DNA of 15,221 bases from Halanaerobium sp046541575 (GCA_046541575.1 JBKHDA010000047.1:1-15221); one strand, 5' to 3'. Counted from the stretch's first letter, positions 1-6,901 are shown. Numbers and translations: made by a program. Notes: generated by a model from the sequence alone, not told the origin.

Positions 1-141
1 GAAGAGGCTTTAAAAAGAATGATTGAGGAAGCTGAAAAATTAAATGCAGATGCAGTAATTAACATTCGTTTTACCACTTCTCAGGTAATGGGAGGCGCTG
101 CAGAAATTTTAGCCTATGGCACAGCAGTAAAATTAAAATAA
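1..141 (+). CDS. YbjQ/UPF0145-type protein, C-terminal fragment
   Basis: The frame is open from the first base and ends in TAA at 139-141, so only the last 46 residues are visible; the start lies outside the window. The fragment contains the run NADAVINIRFTTSQVMGGAAE followed by ILAYGTAV. This matches the C-terminal half of the small YbjQ/UPF0145 family (about 105 residues, often called a putative heavy-metal-binding domain, biochemical role unsettled), which typically ends in an 'AEVLAYGTAV' strand. Recognition is by pattern memory. No clear terminator follows, so the next gene could be read through from here. Confidence 0.75.
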   Translation, partial: EEALKRMIEEAEKLNADAVINIRFTTSQVMGGAAEILAYGTAVKLK

Positions 142-202
142 GATCAAAAATAAATTTAAGACTTCATTTTATAAAAAGAAAAATATCTGGAGGAATTAGT
201 TT

Positions 203-244
203 ATGCGATATTTTAATAAAATAGAGAGTGAAAGGAAATTATGA
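203..244 (+). CDS. possible 13-residue leader peptide (uORF)
   Basis: A GGAGG Shine-Dalgarno at 189-193 sits 9 bases ahead of an ATG at 203. That ATG opens a 13-codon frame (MRYFNKIESERKL) ending in TGA at 242-244. Its stop overlaps the ATG of the next gene at 241 as ATGA, the usual geometry for translational coupling. The downstream gene also has its own GAAAGGA at about 231-237, so coupling may be optional. The peptide has no recognised homology. It could equally be a chance frame behind a good ribosome-binding site. Confidence 0.35.
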   Translation: MRYFNKIESERKL

Positions 245-630
245 AGAAATTATTAATTTTTTTACATGCCTTTGTTGGAATAGGAGCTTTATTTGGTGGA
301 GGTGGAGCAATATTAAATCCTGTTGATCCAATGGGGATTACAGTTGATGCTTTAAAAAACTCACCTTTTAGTAATTTTTTAATACCGGGCATAATTTTAT
401 TGGTAGTTATCGGCTTTGGTAATATATTTGCAGCAGCAGTTTTATATTATGAATATAAATATAGTCTGTATATCAGTCACCTGATGGGATTAGCACTTGT
501 GGGCTGGATTGCTGTCCAGTGTGTAATGATGAGAGCTATTAACTTTCTGCATATAATATATTTTATAATTGGCGGAATAGAAACACTTTTATCACTGAGA
601 TTAATAATGAGAAAAAGAATAAAATATTGA
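241..630 (+). CDS. small four-helix membrane protein, unknown function
   Basis: This is a 129-residue, very hydrophobic protein with about four predicted membrane segments (roughly residues 4-25, 45-70, 78-97 and 99-122), short loops and a basic C-terminus (RLIMRKRIKY). The first segment is glycine-rich (GIGALFGGGGAI) and is followed by an external-type loop containing NPVDPMGI and LKNSPFSNFLIPG. I recall similar uncharacterised proteins in other Firmicutes but no named family or function. It looks like an integral membrane protein with no catalytic motif. It sits alone between a YbjQ-type gene and a hairpin terminator at 636-669, so the surroundings give no functional hint. The ATG at 241 is preceded by GAAAGGA and overlaps the possible leader peptide stop. 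Confidence 0.75.
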   Translation: MKKLLIFLHAFVGIGALFGGGGAILNPVDPMGITVDALKNSPFSNFLIPGIILLVVIGFGNIFAAAVLYYEYKYSLYISHLMGLALVGWIAVQCVMMRAINFLHIIYFIIGGIETLLSLRLIMRKRIKY

Positions 631-635
631 TGATC

Positions 636-669
636 AATGTGGGCATTTTCTGCTCACATTTTGTTTTTA
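636..669 (+). terminator. rho-independent terminator
   Basis: A ten-base-pair stem (arms 636-645 and 651-660, one G-U pair) closes a five-base TTTTC loop and is followed by TTGTTTTTA. It lies 6 bases after the stop of the membrane protein gene and separates it from the kinase-like gene. Confidence 0.75.
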
Positions 670-742
670 ATGCAGGTAATAGATTAAATTCATTGAATAG
701 TAAATTTAAAGACGAGACAAATTTTCAAAAAGGAGCAGATAA

Positions 743-1294
743 ATGATTAATCATATACATATACTTGGACCATCAGGTTCTGGCACAACAACTATTGGTA
801 AAGAAGTAAGTAAAGAATACAATCTGGCCCATTTTGATGCAGACAATTATTTCTGGAAACCGACTGAACCGCCATATCAGCATCTGCGTTCTATTGAAGA
901 ACGGCAGCGGTTATTAAAAAAAGATCTCGAAAACGAATCGGGCTGGGTAATTAGCGGCTCTTTTTGCGGCTGGGGCGATATTTTTATGGATAAATTTGAT
1001 CTTGTGATTTATCTCTGGACCCCAATAAATGTAAGACTGCAGCGTTTAAAGAGCAGAGAACAACAGAGATTTGGTAGTGCAGTTCTGCCGGGCGGAAAAA
1101 TGTTTGAAAGACATCAGAAGTTTTTAGATTCAGCTGCCAGATATGATTATGATCAGATAGAGATCAGGAACAAAAGAACTCATGAAGAATGGATGCAGAA
1201 GCTTGACTGTCCTGTTTTGAGAATTGAAGGAGAACAATCTGTAGCAGAAACGATGAAGATAATCAAAGATAAAATAGAGGAACTGGAAGAATGA
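743..1294 (+). CDS. P-loop kinase-like protein with a lysine-less Walker A
   Basis: This 183-residue protein has an N-terminal beta strand and phosphate loop, GPSGSGTTT at residues 9-17, followed by HFDADNYFW (about 30-38), a GWVISGSF strand and a FDLVIYLWTP strand (about 85-94). The layout is that of small nucleoside/shikimate-kinase-like P-loop proteins, often annotated as adenylate kinase-like or AAA family ATPase. The position that is lysine in a canonical GxxxxGK[S/T] loop is threonine (T15); K20 is too far downstream to substitute simply. I recall close homologues with the same GSGTTT loop, so this is probably a subfamily trait rather than a mutation. The substrate is unknown. The start is supported by AGGAG at 731-735. 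It follows a terminator and appears to be a single-gene unit. Confidence 0.7.
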   Translation: MINHIHILGPSGSGTTTIGKEVSKEYNLAHFDADNYFWKPTEPPYQHLRSIEERQRLLKKDLENESGWVISGSFCGWGDIFMDKFDLVIYLWTPINVRLQRLKSREQQRFGSAVLPGGKMFERHQKFLDSAARYDYDQIEIRNKRTHEEWMQKLDCPVLRIEGEQSVAETMKIIKDKIEELEE

Positions 1295-1367
1295 TTTAAT
1301 TATATTTATAGAAAAATAATATAAAATAAATTTGATTTAAATATAATATAAAAAGTGGAGGTATAAA

Positions 1368-2327
1368 ATGAGAGATATTTTAGTTTTAACAAATAAAATA
1401 TTTGAACTACCACAGGGGGCAGAGGCAGAAGTCAGAGATATTTCTTCAGAATTAGAATTAAAAGTTGTAGAGTCCAGCATTGATTACTCTGAATTAATAA
1501 AAGAAGCAGAAATAGTATTTGGCTGGCCTAAAACCAGCCTGGTAAAAAAAGCTAAAAATTTAAAATGGCTTCACCTGCCGAGTGCAGGTGTTGATCGATA
1601 TGCGAATAAAGATCTCTATCAAAATAATGATATTGTGCTAACAAATTCAAGTGGTGTTTATGGTAAACCAATTGCAGAACATGTTTTTGCAATGATTTTA
1701 GCCCATAATAGAAATCTAATTGATTATGCCTACAATAAAAAGGAAAAGAAATGGCAGCGCCAAAATAATATTAAGGATTTTTTTAATTCAACAGTTGGAG
1801 TTTTAGGATTTGGAGATATTGGCAGCACAATTGCTAAAAGAGCTAAATCCTGGGGTGCTCAGGTTTTAGCCTTAAAAAGAACGATGATAGAACTTCCAAA
1901 TTATGTTGACCAGATTTATTTGACTGAGGATTTAGATAAATTGCTTAAAAAATCGGACTATGTAATTTTGACACTTCCGGGCACACCGGAAACAGAAGGG
2001 ATAATTGGGAGAGAAGAGCTGCAACTGATGAAGGACTCAGCCTTTATTGTTAATATTGGTAGGGGGTCACTGATTGATCAAAAAGCTCTGGTTAAAGCTC
2101 TAGAGGAAGGTTTGATTGGTGGGGCAGGACTTGATGTAACTGAAACGGAACCACTTCCGGAAACCAGTAAGCTTTGGGAACTGGATAATGTAATTATAAC
2201 TCCACATATTTCCGGGTTTTCTCCCACAAATGAGCAGCGTCAGTTTAAAATATTTAAAGATAATTTAATTCGCTATTTAAAGCAAAAACAATTATTCAAT
2301 CAGGTTGATTTTGGATTGAAATATTAA
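1368..2327 (+). CDS. D-2-hydroxyacid dehydrogenase family protein
   Basis: This 319-residue cytoplasmic NAD(P)-dependent oxidoreductase of the D-isomer-specific 2-hydroxyacid dehydrogenase family would interconvert a 2-oxoacid and a D-2-hydroxyacid. The Rossmann glycine motif GFGDIG is at 147-152. The catalytic triad is visible as R232 (NIGRGSL), E261 (TETEPLP) and H280 (ITPHISG). The substrate carboxylate loop corresponds to PSAGVD at 71-76. The residues after the second Rossmann strand are ALKRT (168-172), basic rather than the acidic residue usual for NAD enzymes, which suggests NADPH preference. The length is normal. Substrate specificity cannot be read from the sequence; glyoxylate/hydroxypyruvate reductase is one option. 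GGAGG at 1356-1360 supports the ATG. A hairpin terminator follows at once. Confidence 0.88.
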   Translation: MRDILVLTNKIFELPQGAEAEVRDISSELELKVVESSIDYSELIKEAEIVFGWPKTSLVKKAKNLKWLHLPSAGVDRYANKDLYQNNDIVLTNSSGVYGKPIAEHVFAMILAHNRNLIDYAYNKKEKKWQRQNNIKDFFNSTVGVLGFGDIGSTIAKRAKSWGAQVLALKRTMIELPNYVDQIYLTEDLDKLLKKSDYVILTLPGTPETEGIIGREELQLMKDSAFIVNIGRGSLIDQKALVKALEEGLIGGAGLDVTETEPLPETSKLWELDNVIITPHISGFSPTNEQRQFKIFKDNLIRYLKQKQLFNQVDFGLKY

Positions 2328-2336
2328 TTTATTTAT

Positions 2337-2370
2337 TGCCCGAGCAAAAAGGAATTTTTGTTTTCGGGCA
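2337..2370 (+). terminator. hairpin terminator after the dehydrogenase gene
   Basis: The outer arms TGCCCGA (2337-2343) and TCGGGCA (2364-2370) pair perfectly, and an inner AAAAA/TTTTT pairing is closed by GGAA. The 3' tail (TTTAAATT) is only moderately T-rich, but the placement directly after the stop codon supports termination. Confidence 0.65.
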
Positions 2371-2419
2371 TTTAAATTAATGAATTAATTTTCTCTAAAT
2401 TTATTAAGAAAAATAAAGG

Positions 2420-2447
2420 TTAATAATTATTATTAGCGAAGTATAAA
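2420..2447 (+). promoter_or_regulatory. weak candidate promoter for the fdhD-mmd run
   Basis: TTAATA (2420-2425) and TATAAA (2442-2447) are separated by 16 bases. They match 4/6 and 5/6 of the sigma-A consensus in very A/T-rich DNA, so chance agreement is quite possible. Transcription from here would begin near 2454, just ahead of the small hairpin in the fdhD leader. Confidence 0.3.
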
Positions 2448-2453
2448 AATATA

Positions 2454-2489
2454 AACTCACGTCTGGTTGAGGACTGAACTCAATGAGCT
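2454..2489 (+). other. small structured element in the fdhD leader
   Basis: The intergenic stretch 2371-2525 holds one GC-richer island. TTGAG (2467-2471) can pair with CTCAA (2479-2483) around a seven-base loop. CTCA (2457-2460) can pair with TGAG (2484-2487) outside it. It does not match a Moco/Tuco or cobalamin riboswitch that I can recognise (no B12 box, no known Moco core). The rest of the stretch is featureless A/T-rich DNA. Confidence 0.25.
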
Positions 2490-2525
2490 TAAATAAACAA
2501 AATAATAAAACAAAGGAAGTAAAAT

Positions 2526-3311
2526 ATGACAGATGAAATTTTTAGAAGCAAAGAAATCAGAAAATTTAAAATAAACCAATTTATTGACACAGAAGATTTA
2601 ATAATTAAGGAAAGTCCCCTAACTCTTTTTGTAAATGGTTATCAATTTTTAACTTTGATGATTTTAAAAGAGAATTTAAAAGAAGTGATTACTGGTTTTC
2701 TAGCATCTGAGGGAATTATCAAAAGTAAAGACGAGCTAAAAAAAATTGAATTTAAACAGGATAAGACAGTAGCTATGATTGAAGTTAAAAGTGATTTTTC
2801 GCCCGCAGACTACAAAAAAAGAACTCTAACATCTGGCTGTGGAGGTGGGTCAACCTTTATTAATCTTAAAGACTGTGCCGAAGCCCAGCAAATTAGAAGC
2901 AGTCAGCAGTATCCGGCAGAAATATTTACTAATTTAATGGTTGAAATGCAGCAGAACTCAGAATATTTTCAGCAGAGTGGAGGAACTCATACAGCTGCTC
3001 TGGCCTCAGAAAATAAGATAATATATCAGATTGAAGACATCGGACGTCATAATGCCCTTGATAAAATTATTGGCAGAGCCCTGCTGGAAGATATTAATTT
3101 GAAAGATAAAACTATGCTTACAAGTGGGAGAATTTCTTCGGAGATGATTATTAAAGTGCTTAAACAGGGTATCCCATTTTTGGTTTCACGTTCGGCTCCA
3201 ACTGATGCAGCAGTTAAAATTGCAAGAGATAGAAATATTACTCTGATTGGATTTTGCAGGGGGAAGCGTTTTAATATATACAGTGGAGAAGAAAGGGTAA
3301 TTATAGAATAA
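2526..3311 (+). CDS. fdhD: FdhD, formate dehydrogenase sulfur-carrier protein
   Basis: FdhD is the cytoplasmic sulfur carrier that passes sulfide from a cysteine desulfurase to the molybdenum or tungsten cofactor of formate dehydrogenase. The 261 residues show the family hallmarks: PLTLFVNG (31-38), TSGCGGGS at 102-109, GGTHTAAL (152-159), EDIGRHNALDK (170-180), SGRISSEM (200-207) and the C-terminal IGFCRGKRFNIYSG (241-254). The E. coli enzyme carries a CxxC pair on its mobile loop; here only the first cysteine (C105) is kept and the second position is glycine. No formate dehydrogenase gene is present in the window. There is no obvious terminator in the 48 bases before mcmA2, so fdhD may be the first gene of the propionate operon. 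An AAAGGAAG Shine-Dalgarno at about 2511-2519 supports the ATG. Confidence 0.88.
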   Translation: MTDEIFRSKEIRKFKINQFIDTEDLIIKESPLTLFVNGYQFLTLMILKENLKEVITGFLASEGIIKSKDELKKIEFKQDKTVAMIEVKSDFSPADYKKRTLTSGCGGGSTFINLKDCAEAQQIRSSQQYPAEIFTNLMVEMQQNSEYFQQSGGTHTAALASENKIIYQIEDIGRHNALDKIIGRALLEDINLKDKTMLTSGRISSEMIIKVLKQGIPFLVSRSAPTDAAVKIARDRNITLIGFCRGKRFNIYSGEERVIIE

Positions 3312-3359
3312 TAGTTAATAATATATTTTTTTAAAAAAGAGAATGGAAGGGGATTGCTG

Positions 3360-3749
3360 ATGGCAGTAAAAAAAAGAATTTTAATTGCCAAGCTGGGACT
3401 TGATGGTCATGATCGGGGAGCAAAGGTGGTTGCCCGGGCTCTAAAAGAAGCGGGAATGGAAGTTATTTATACAGGGCTCCGCAATACAGCAGAAGAAGTT
3501 GTGCGTTCCGCTCTGCAGGAAGATGTTGATATTATTGGTGTTAGTATTCTTTCAGGTGCTCATAAAACTCTTTTAGAAAAACTATGCAGACTGCTGGAAG
3601 AAGAAGGGATTAAAGATATCCCGATTATTGTTGGAGGTATAATTCCTAAAGATGATTACAGTTATCTTAAAGATTTAGGAGTCAGTAAAATTTTTGGCAG
3701 TGGAACCTCACTTGGAAAAATTATTAATTATGTTGCAGAATTAACATAG
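3360..3749 (+). CDS. mcmA2: methylmalonyl-CoA mutase small (B12-binding) subunit
   Basis: This 129-residue free-standing cobalamin-binding domain is equivalent to the C-terminal domain of one-chain methylmalonyl-CoA mutases. It pairs with the large subunit encoded at 11782-13482. The DxHxxG signature reads DGHDRG at residues 15-20, with H17 the expected lower axial cobalt ligand. SILSGAH (about 64-70) and the glycine-rich GGI strand (about 97-99) complete the Rossmann-like B12 fold. An in-frame TTG at 3354 exists, but ATG at 3360 is preferred because GGAAGGGG (3345-3352) lies 7 bases ahead of it and the product then begins MAVKKRILIAKLG, as in homologues. The next gene is its G-protein chaperone. 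Confidence 0.93.
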   Translation: MAVKKRILIAKLGLDGHDRGAKVVARALKEAGMEVIYTGLRNTAEEVVRSALQEDVDIIGVSILSGAHKTLLEKLCRLLEEEGIKDIPIIVGGIIPKDDYSYLKDLGVSKIFGSGTSLGKIINYVAELT

Positions 3750-3770
3750 AAATTAAAAAAATATAATTTA

Positions 3771-3780
3771 GGGGGAGGGG
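3771..3780 (+). promoter_or_regulatory. ribosome-binding site deciding the meaB start
   Basis: GGGGGAGGGG is a strong Shine-Dalgarno with no ATG, GTG or TTG in the meaB frame behind it. The GGAGG core (3774-3778) is 5 bases from an in-frame ATT (3784) and 8 bases from an in-frame CTG (3787). The frame is closed upstream by TAG at 3769-3771, so initiation must occur downstream of that. Confidence 0.7.
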
Positions 3781-3786
3781 AATATT

Positions 3787-4803
3787 CTGAGTGCTAAAAT
3801 AAATAAATTATTTTGTCAGAGCCTCAGAGAATTTATTAATGCCATTAGATCCGGCAGCGAAAAAGAAACAGCAAGGGCAATTAGTCTGCTGGAAGAGCGG
3901 GATCCGTTAAGTAGAGAAATTATGCAGCAGCTGTATCAGCATTACACTAAAGCTTATATTATTGGGATTACCGGTCCAGCCGGATCAGGCAAAAGTTCTC
4001 TCCTGAACTTAATGCTCAAACAGTACTTAAAAAAATCAGAAGAAAAAATTGCTGTAATTGCAGTTGATCCGTCAGCTCAGCAGAGTGGAGGTGCCTTTCT
4101 GGGAGATAGAATAAGAATGAAGGAGCTTTTTAATGATCAGCGAATTTTTATCCGCAGTATGGCCAGTCGAGGCAGCTATGGTGGGGTTAATGCTGCTGTT
4201 TATGACACAGCTGTGATTCTGGCAGCTGCAGGTTATCAAAGAATTATTATAGAAACAGTTGGAGTGGGACAGACAGAAATTGATATAGTTAGTTTAGCTG
4301 ATACAACTTTGGTGGTCACTGTTCCTGAAGCAGGAGATGAGATTCAGATTTACAAATCTGAATTAATGGAAATCGGAGATATCTTTATTCTTAATAAAGC
4401 AGATCTGCCTCAGGCAGTCAGGATGGAAGTTTTGATAAATTCTCTTTTTTCTCTTAAAAAAGAAGAAAATTTAAAAGATAACAATAAAGAGATTTCTAAA
4501 TCCAGCTGGAAAAATAAACTTGTAAAAACCTCGGCTTTGAATAATCAGGGAATAGAATCTCTACTTGCAGAAGTTGAAAACCATTATAATTTCTTAAAAG
4601 AAAATAAAATTTTTGAAAAAAATAAGAAGCAGCAGTTAAAAAAACATCTGCTTAATTTATTCCAGTCTAAAATTACTGATAAAACGATGTTTATATTTAA
4701 TCAAAAAGTAGATTTAGAAGAGTATTTTCGAATAATTTTAAGCGGGCAAGCCGCGCCAGAACAGCTAATAGAAGAATTTATTGATAATATTTTAGCAATC
4801 TGA
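3787..4803 (+). CDS. meaB: MeaB, G-protein chaperone of methylmalonyl-CoA mutase
   Basis: MeaB is a SIMIBI-class GTPase that gates cobalamin loading and protects or reactivates methylmalonyl-CoA mutase. Counting from CTG 3787 gives 338 residues, a normal family length. Walker A GPAGSGKS is at 63-70, the DPS loop at 94-96, ETVGVGQTEID at 156-166 and the guanine motif NKAD at 203-206. The first ATG in the frame (3922) would remove 45 residues, including AIRSGSEKETARAISLLEER and DPLSRE, which match the conserved MeaB N-terminal helices. The real start is therefore upstream, yet no ATG/GTG/TTG exists between the TAG at 3769 and 3922. A very strong ribosome-binding site points to CTG 3787 or ATT 3784. 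The family call is firm; the exact start is inferred. It lies directly downstream of the mutase B12 subunit gene. Confidence 0.88.
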   Translation: MSAKINKLFCQSLREFINAIRSGSEKETARAISLLEERDPLSREIMQQLYQHYTKAYIIGITGPAGSGKSSLLNLMLKQYLKKSEEKIAVIAVDPSAQQSGGAFLGDRIRMKELFNDQRIFIRSMASRGSYGGVNAAVYDTAVILAAAGYQRIIIETVGVGQTEIDIVSLADTTLVVTVPEAGDEIQIYKSELMEIGDIFILNKADLPQAVRMEVLINSLFSLKKEENLKDNNKEISKSSWKNKLVKTSALNNQGIESLLAEVENHYNFLKENKIFEKNKKQQLKKHLLNLFQSKITDKTMFIFNQKVDLEEYFRIILSGQAAPEQLIEEFIDNILAI

Positions 4804-4804
4804 G

Positions 4805-4833
4805 TTGACTTGTGGTCAGTTTTTTGCTATCCT
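4805..4833 (+). promoter_or_regulatory. candidate internal promoter / weak hairpin before mce
   Basis: TTGACT (4805-4810) and TATCCT (4828-4833) with a 17-base spacer resemble a sigma-A promoter (5/6 and 4/6). The same stretch can fold as GTTGAC (4804-4809) with GTCAGT (4815-4820), including two G-U pairs, followed by a run of T (4820-4825). It could therefore be an internal promoter, a weak attenuator or neither. It lies in the only sizeable gap between meaB and mce. Confidence 0.3.
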
Positions 4834-4864
4834 TAATTGTGTCGATTAAATAAAGGAGGTAAAG

Positions 4865-5284
4865 TTGAATCTCAAAAATATAGAACATATAGGTATTGCT
4901 GTTCAGAATCTGGAAGAATCACTTAATTTTTATAAAAATATTTTAGGTTTGGAATTTCTCAAACAGGAAACATTAGAGGTGCAGGGAGTTAAAATTGCTT
5001 TTTTAAAAGTTGGAGAAAGCAAAATTGAGCTGCTTGAGCCTTTAAATGAGGAGAGTACTATTGCCAGATTTATTGAAAAGAATGGTCAGGGGATTCATCA
5101 CTTTGCAATTTTAGTCGACAGTATTGAAGATAAGATCAAAGAAATGCAGGCTCAGGGAGCCAGGTTAATTGGAGATAAGGCAACAGTGGGTGCAGATAAT
5201 ATGAAAATTATATTTGTCCATCCCAAATCTACAAATGGAGTCTTATTAGAATTATGTGAATCACTTGCTAAGGAGGAAAAATAA
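4865..5284 (+). CDS. mce: methylmalonyl-CoA epimerase
   Basis: This enzyme interconverts (R)- and (S)-methylmalonyl-CoA, linking the mutase product to the decarboxylase substrate. The 139 residues form two halves of the vicinal-oxygen-chelate fold. The N-terminal half has EHIGIAVQNLEESLNFY (7-23) and the C-terminal half GIHHFAILVD (76-85). Likely metal ligands are H8, E55 (in KIELLEPL), H78 and E129 (in LLELCES), the family pattern. The start is TTG at 4865: AAGGAGGT at 4853-4860 fits it and no ATG is near. The stop TAA overlaps the ATG of mmdA by one base (TAATG), so the two are translationally coupled. Confidence 0.93.
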   Translation: MNLKNIEHIGIAVQNLEESLNFYKNILGLEFLKQETLEVQGVKIAFLKVGESKIELLEPLNEESTIARFIEKNGQGIHHFAILVDSIEDKIKEMQAQGARLIGDKATVGADNMKIIFVHPKSTNGVLLELCESLAKEEK

Positions 5285-6834
5285 TGTCAGTAGAAGATAA
5301 GGAAAAGTCATTAGAAAATAAAAAAGAGACGATTCGTCAGGGTGGCGGTCAGGCAAGAATCGAAAAACAGCATAAAAAAAATAAAAAAACTGCCAGAGAG
5401 AGAATTGAATATTTACTTGATGATGGAACATTTAATGAATTGAACATGTTTGTTGAAAACCGCAGCACTTCTTTAGGAATGGACGAAAAGGAAGTTCCCG
5501 GAGAAGGGGTTGTAGTTGGTTATGGTACAATTGAGGGCCGTCTGGTCTATGTGTATGCTCAGGACTTTACAGTAATGGGAGGTTCAGTTGGTGAAGCTCA
5601 TGCTAATAAAATATCTGAGGTAATGGATTTAGCAGTTAAAAATGGAGCCCCGGTAATTGGACTTAATGATTCCGGTGGAGCTAGAATCAATGAAGGTATA
5701 GATTCACTGAATGGTTATGGAGAAATTTTCTACCGTAATACAAAAGCTTCAGGGGTAGTACCACAGATTACTGCAATTTTAGGTCCCTGTGCTGGTGGAG
5801 CAGTTTATTCCCCGGCAATTACAGATTTTATTTTTATGGTTGACCAGACATCAAAGATGTTTATCACCGGTCCCAGTGTAATCAAATCTGTAACCGGAGA
5901 AGAAGTTTCAGCTGAAGAACTGGGTGGAGCTCTGACTCACAATCAGGTCAGTGGTGTTGCTCACTTTATGGAAGACAGTGAAGAAGCTGCTCTGAATAAT
6001 ATCAGAAGATTATTATCTTACATACCTGATAATTATAAAGAGGAGCCGGAAAAGCTTGAAGTTACAGATGATCCGGGGCGCAGTACTGAAGAACTGAGAA
6101 AGATTGTTCAGGAAAATCCTCAAAAGGCTTATGATGTTAGAGATGTAATTGATATTCTGGCAGATAAAGACAGTTTTATGGAAGTCCAGCCCTATTTTGC
6201 TCAGAATGCAGTTATTGGTTTTGCCAGATTAAATGGGCGCAGTGTTGGTATAGTTGCCAATCAGCCTCAGCACCTGGCAGGGTGTTTAAATATTGATGCT
6301 TCTACTAAAATTGCGCGCTTTATCCGCTTTTTAGACAGCTTTAATATCCCAATTGTTTCTTTAGTTGATGTACCGGGATATATGCCGGGTACAGAACAGG
6401 AATATGGGGGAGTAATTCGTCACGGGGCAAAAGTTTTATATGCTTATTCTGAGGCAACTGTACCTAAAATTACTCTGATTATGCGTAAGGCATATGGTGG
6501 TGCTTATATTGCAATGGGCAGTCGTTCTGTGAGAGCAGATTTAGTTTATGCATGGCCGATAGCAGAAATTGCAGTAATGGGACCTGAAGGTGCAGCCAAT
6601 GTAATTTATAGGAAGGAAATTGCAAAAGCCGATGATCCGGACCAGCTTCGTCAGGATAAAATAGATGAATACAAAGATAATTTTGCTAATCCATATATTG
6701 CAGCTAAAAGAGGTATGGTTAATGATGTGATTAAGATGGAAGAGACTAGAGCCAAGCTGATCAATGGTTTAGAGATGATGATCAATAAGCGCCAGGATGG
6801 ACAGGATAAGAAGCACGGCAACATTCCTTTATAA
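5284..6834 (+). CDS. mmdA: methylmalonyl-CoA decarboxylase alpha subunit (carboxyltransferase)
   Basis: This 516-residue acyl-CoA carboxyltransferase transfers the carboxyl group of (S)-methylmalonyl-CoA to the biotin on MmdC, leaving propionyl-CoA. It shows the two crotonase-like halves of the family. The N-terminal oxyanion/CoA region contains GPCAGGAVYSPA at 167-178 and NDSGGARINEG at 128-138. The C-terminal half contains VDVPGYMPGTEQE (361-373) and RKAYGGAYIAM (401-411). Alone it could not be told from the beta subunit of propionyl-CoA carboxylase. The adjacent mmdD, mmdC and mmdB, and the absence of a biotin carboxylase gene, identify it as part of a sodium-pumping decarboxylase. AAGGAGG at 5271-5277 supports the ATG. 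Confidence 0.94.
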   Translation: MSVEDKEKSLENKKETIRQGGGQARIEKQHKKNKKTARERIEYLLDDGTFNELNMFVENRSTSLGMDEKEVPGEGVVVGYGTIEGRLVYVYAQDFTVMGGSVGEAHANKISEVMDLAVKNGAPVIGLNDSGGARINEGIDSLNGYGEIFYRNTKASGVVPQITAILGPCAGGAVYSPAITDFIFMVDQTSKMFITGPSVIKSVTGEEVSAEELGGALTHNQVSGVAHFMEDSEEAALNNIRRLLSYIPDNYKEEPEKLEVTDDPGRSTEELRKIVQENPQKAYDVRDVIDILADKDSFMEVQPYFAQNAVIGFARLNGRSVGIVANQPQHLAGCLNIDASTKIARFIRFLDSFNIPIVSLVDVPGYMPGTEQEYGGVIRHGAKVLYAYSEATVPKITLIMRKAYGGAYIAMGSRSVRADLVYAWPIAEIAVMGPEGAANVIYRKEIAKADDPDQLRQDKIDEYKDNFANPYIAAKRGMVNDVIKMEETRAKLINGLEMMINKRQDGQDKKHGNIPL

Positions 6835-6901
6835 AAATTATTTAAAAACGGTCTACAAAATAAGGCCTAATTATAAAATATTGTAATAAGTAGGTGAAAT
6901 T

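Noticed and set aside
3047..3391. 114-codon minus-strand open frame over the end of fdhD
   Set aside because: It lies antisense to the conserved 3' half of fdhD, has no recognisable domain and no good ribosome-binding site; it is a shadow frame.
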